A stretch of 64,000 bases of DNA from NCBI RefSeq assembly GCF_018448785.1, contig NZ_JAHCLU010000009.1:124001-188000 (forward strand). Reading direction: 5' to 3'. Source of the stretch: Halomonas jincaotanensis. GTDB lineage: Bacteria > Pseudomonadota > Gammaproteobacteria > Pseudomonadales > Halomonadaceae. Below, piece by piece: positions 63,868 to 64,000 of the stretch; position 1 is the first letter of the stretch; the number at the start of each line of letters is the position of its first letter. The notes beneath the pieces are model-generated. The model was not told the origin of the DNA. It saw only the letters and a list, made by a program, of their open reading frames with translations, and did not search any database. The translations under genes were made by a program, and so were the position numbers.

Positions 63868-64000
63868 TGAAACGCATTTTCGATATTATTGCTTCCTTCT
63901 TTGCGCTGCTACCGCTTTCACCCTTATTGCTTATCGTTGCTCTGCTGGTTCGTAGAAAGCTGGGCTCGCCGGTGCTATTTCGTCAAACCCGCCCCGGTCT
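63864..64000 (+). CDS. Initiating sugar-1-phosphate transferase (PglC/WeeH type), 3' end outside window
   Basis: Only the first 45 codons are visible: MMKRIFDIIASFFALLPLSP, a hydrophobic helix, then GSPVLFRQTRPG, which matches the N-terminus of short bacterial sugar transferases. It would start lipid-linked synthesis for the 54-64 kb cluster, separate from the WbaP-type enzyme at 47327. It overlaps the wbuB-like stop (ATGATGA). Confidence 0.85.
   Translation, partial: MMKRIFDIIASFFALLPLSPLLLIVALLVRRKLGSPVLFRQTRPG

Overview
The window is high-GC gammaproteobacterial chromosome. A complete Na+-translocating NADH:quinone reductase operon, a long-form GAPDH next to mfd, an OprI-type lipoprotein and the overall protein character suggest a Halomonadaceae member (Halomonas/Chromohalobacter-like). 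That assignment is inference from gene content only. No tRNA, rRNA, CRISPR array, insertion sequence or prophage was seen.

Positions 1-16000 are core genome: the 3' part of a copper-type P1B ATPase, an L,D-transpeptidase, an OprI-like lipoprotein, a second (LysM) L,D-transpeptidase, mfd, gap, nqrABCDEF and the maturation factor nqrM. From about 16.0 kb to the end almost everything makes or exports surface polysaccharide. (i) 16.4-25.9 kb is a legionaminic-acid-type nonulosonate operon (legB, neuD, neuB, neuC, ptmE, CMP-sugar synthase, two SDRs, a Gfo/Idh enzyme, a NodB deacetylase). It follows a 12/12 match to the ops (RfaH recruitment) element. (ii) 26.1-38.2 kb holds wza and wzc without wzb, then a DUF4910 aminopeptidase-like protein, a GT42/DUF115-like candidate sialyl-type transferase, a GT4 enzyme, an EpsG-like polymerase, a Tat-type beta-helix protein and a formyltransferase-like/beta-propeller fusion. 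(iii) 38.3-42.4 kb is yjbEFGH (gfcABCD) on the minus strand. (iv) 43.1-47.0 kb is a second export set, wza-wzb-wzc, behind a second perfect ops element and divergent from yjbE; together (iii) and (iv) are the group 4 capsule module split into two divergent units. (v) 47.3-52.8 kb has a WbaP-type initiating transferase, UDP-glucuronate 4-epimerase, a Wzx flippase and a frameshifted MBL-fold/beta-CASP nuclease. (vi) 52.8-53.7 kb is a REP-like array built on the 13-mer GGGGTCAGACCCC. (vii) 53.9-64.0 kb is an O-antigen/capsule-like cluster: Wzx, two glycosyltransferases and a Wzy-like protein in markedly AT-rich DNA, then GC-rich capE-capF-capG (UDP-L-FucNAc synthesis), a WbuB-like transferase and the start of a second initiating sugar transferase.

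Likely logic: the nonulosonate operon supplies a CMP-activated sugar, the GT42-like protein is the best local candidate to transfer it, and the two Wza/Wzc sets plus YjbEFGH export one or more polymers. The ops elements imply RfaH-type antitermination of at least two long operons. The most unusual sequence features are the REP-like array with an exact 210-bp higher-order period, two unrelated short tandem repeats (15 bp before yjbE, 16 bp starting at the second wzc stop codon), and the sharp base-composition change inside the second wzx gene, which suggests exchange of the serotype-determining segment next to the REP array. Two expected genes were not found: a legC aminotransferase in the nonulosonate operon and apbE next to nqrF/nqrM.
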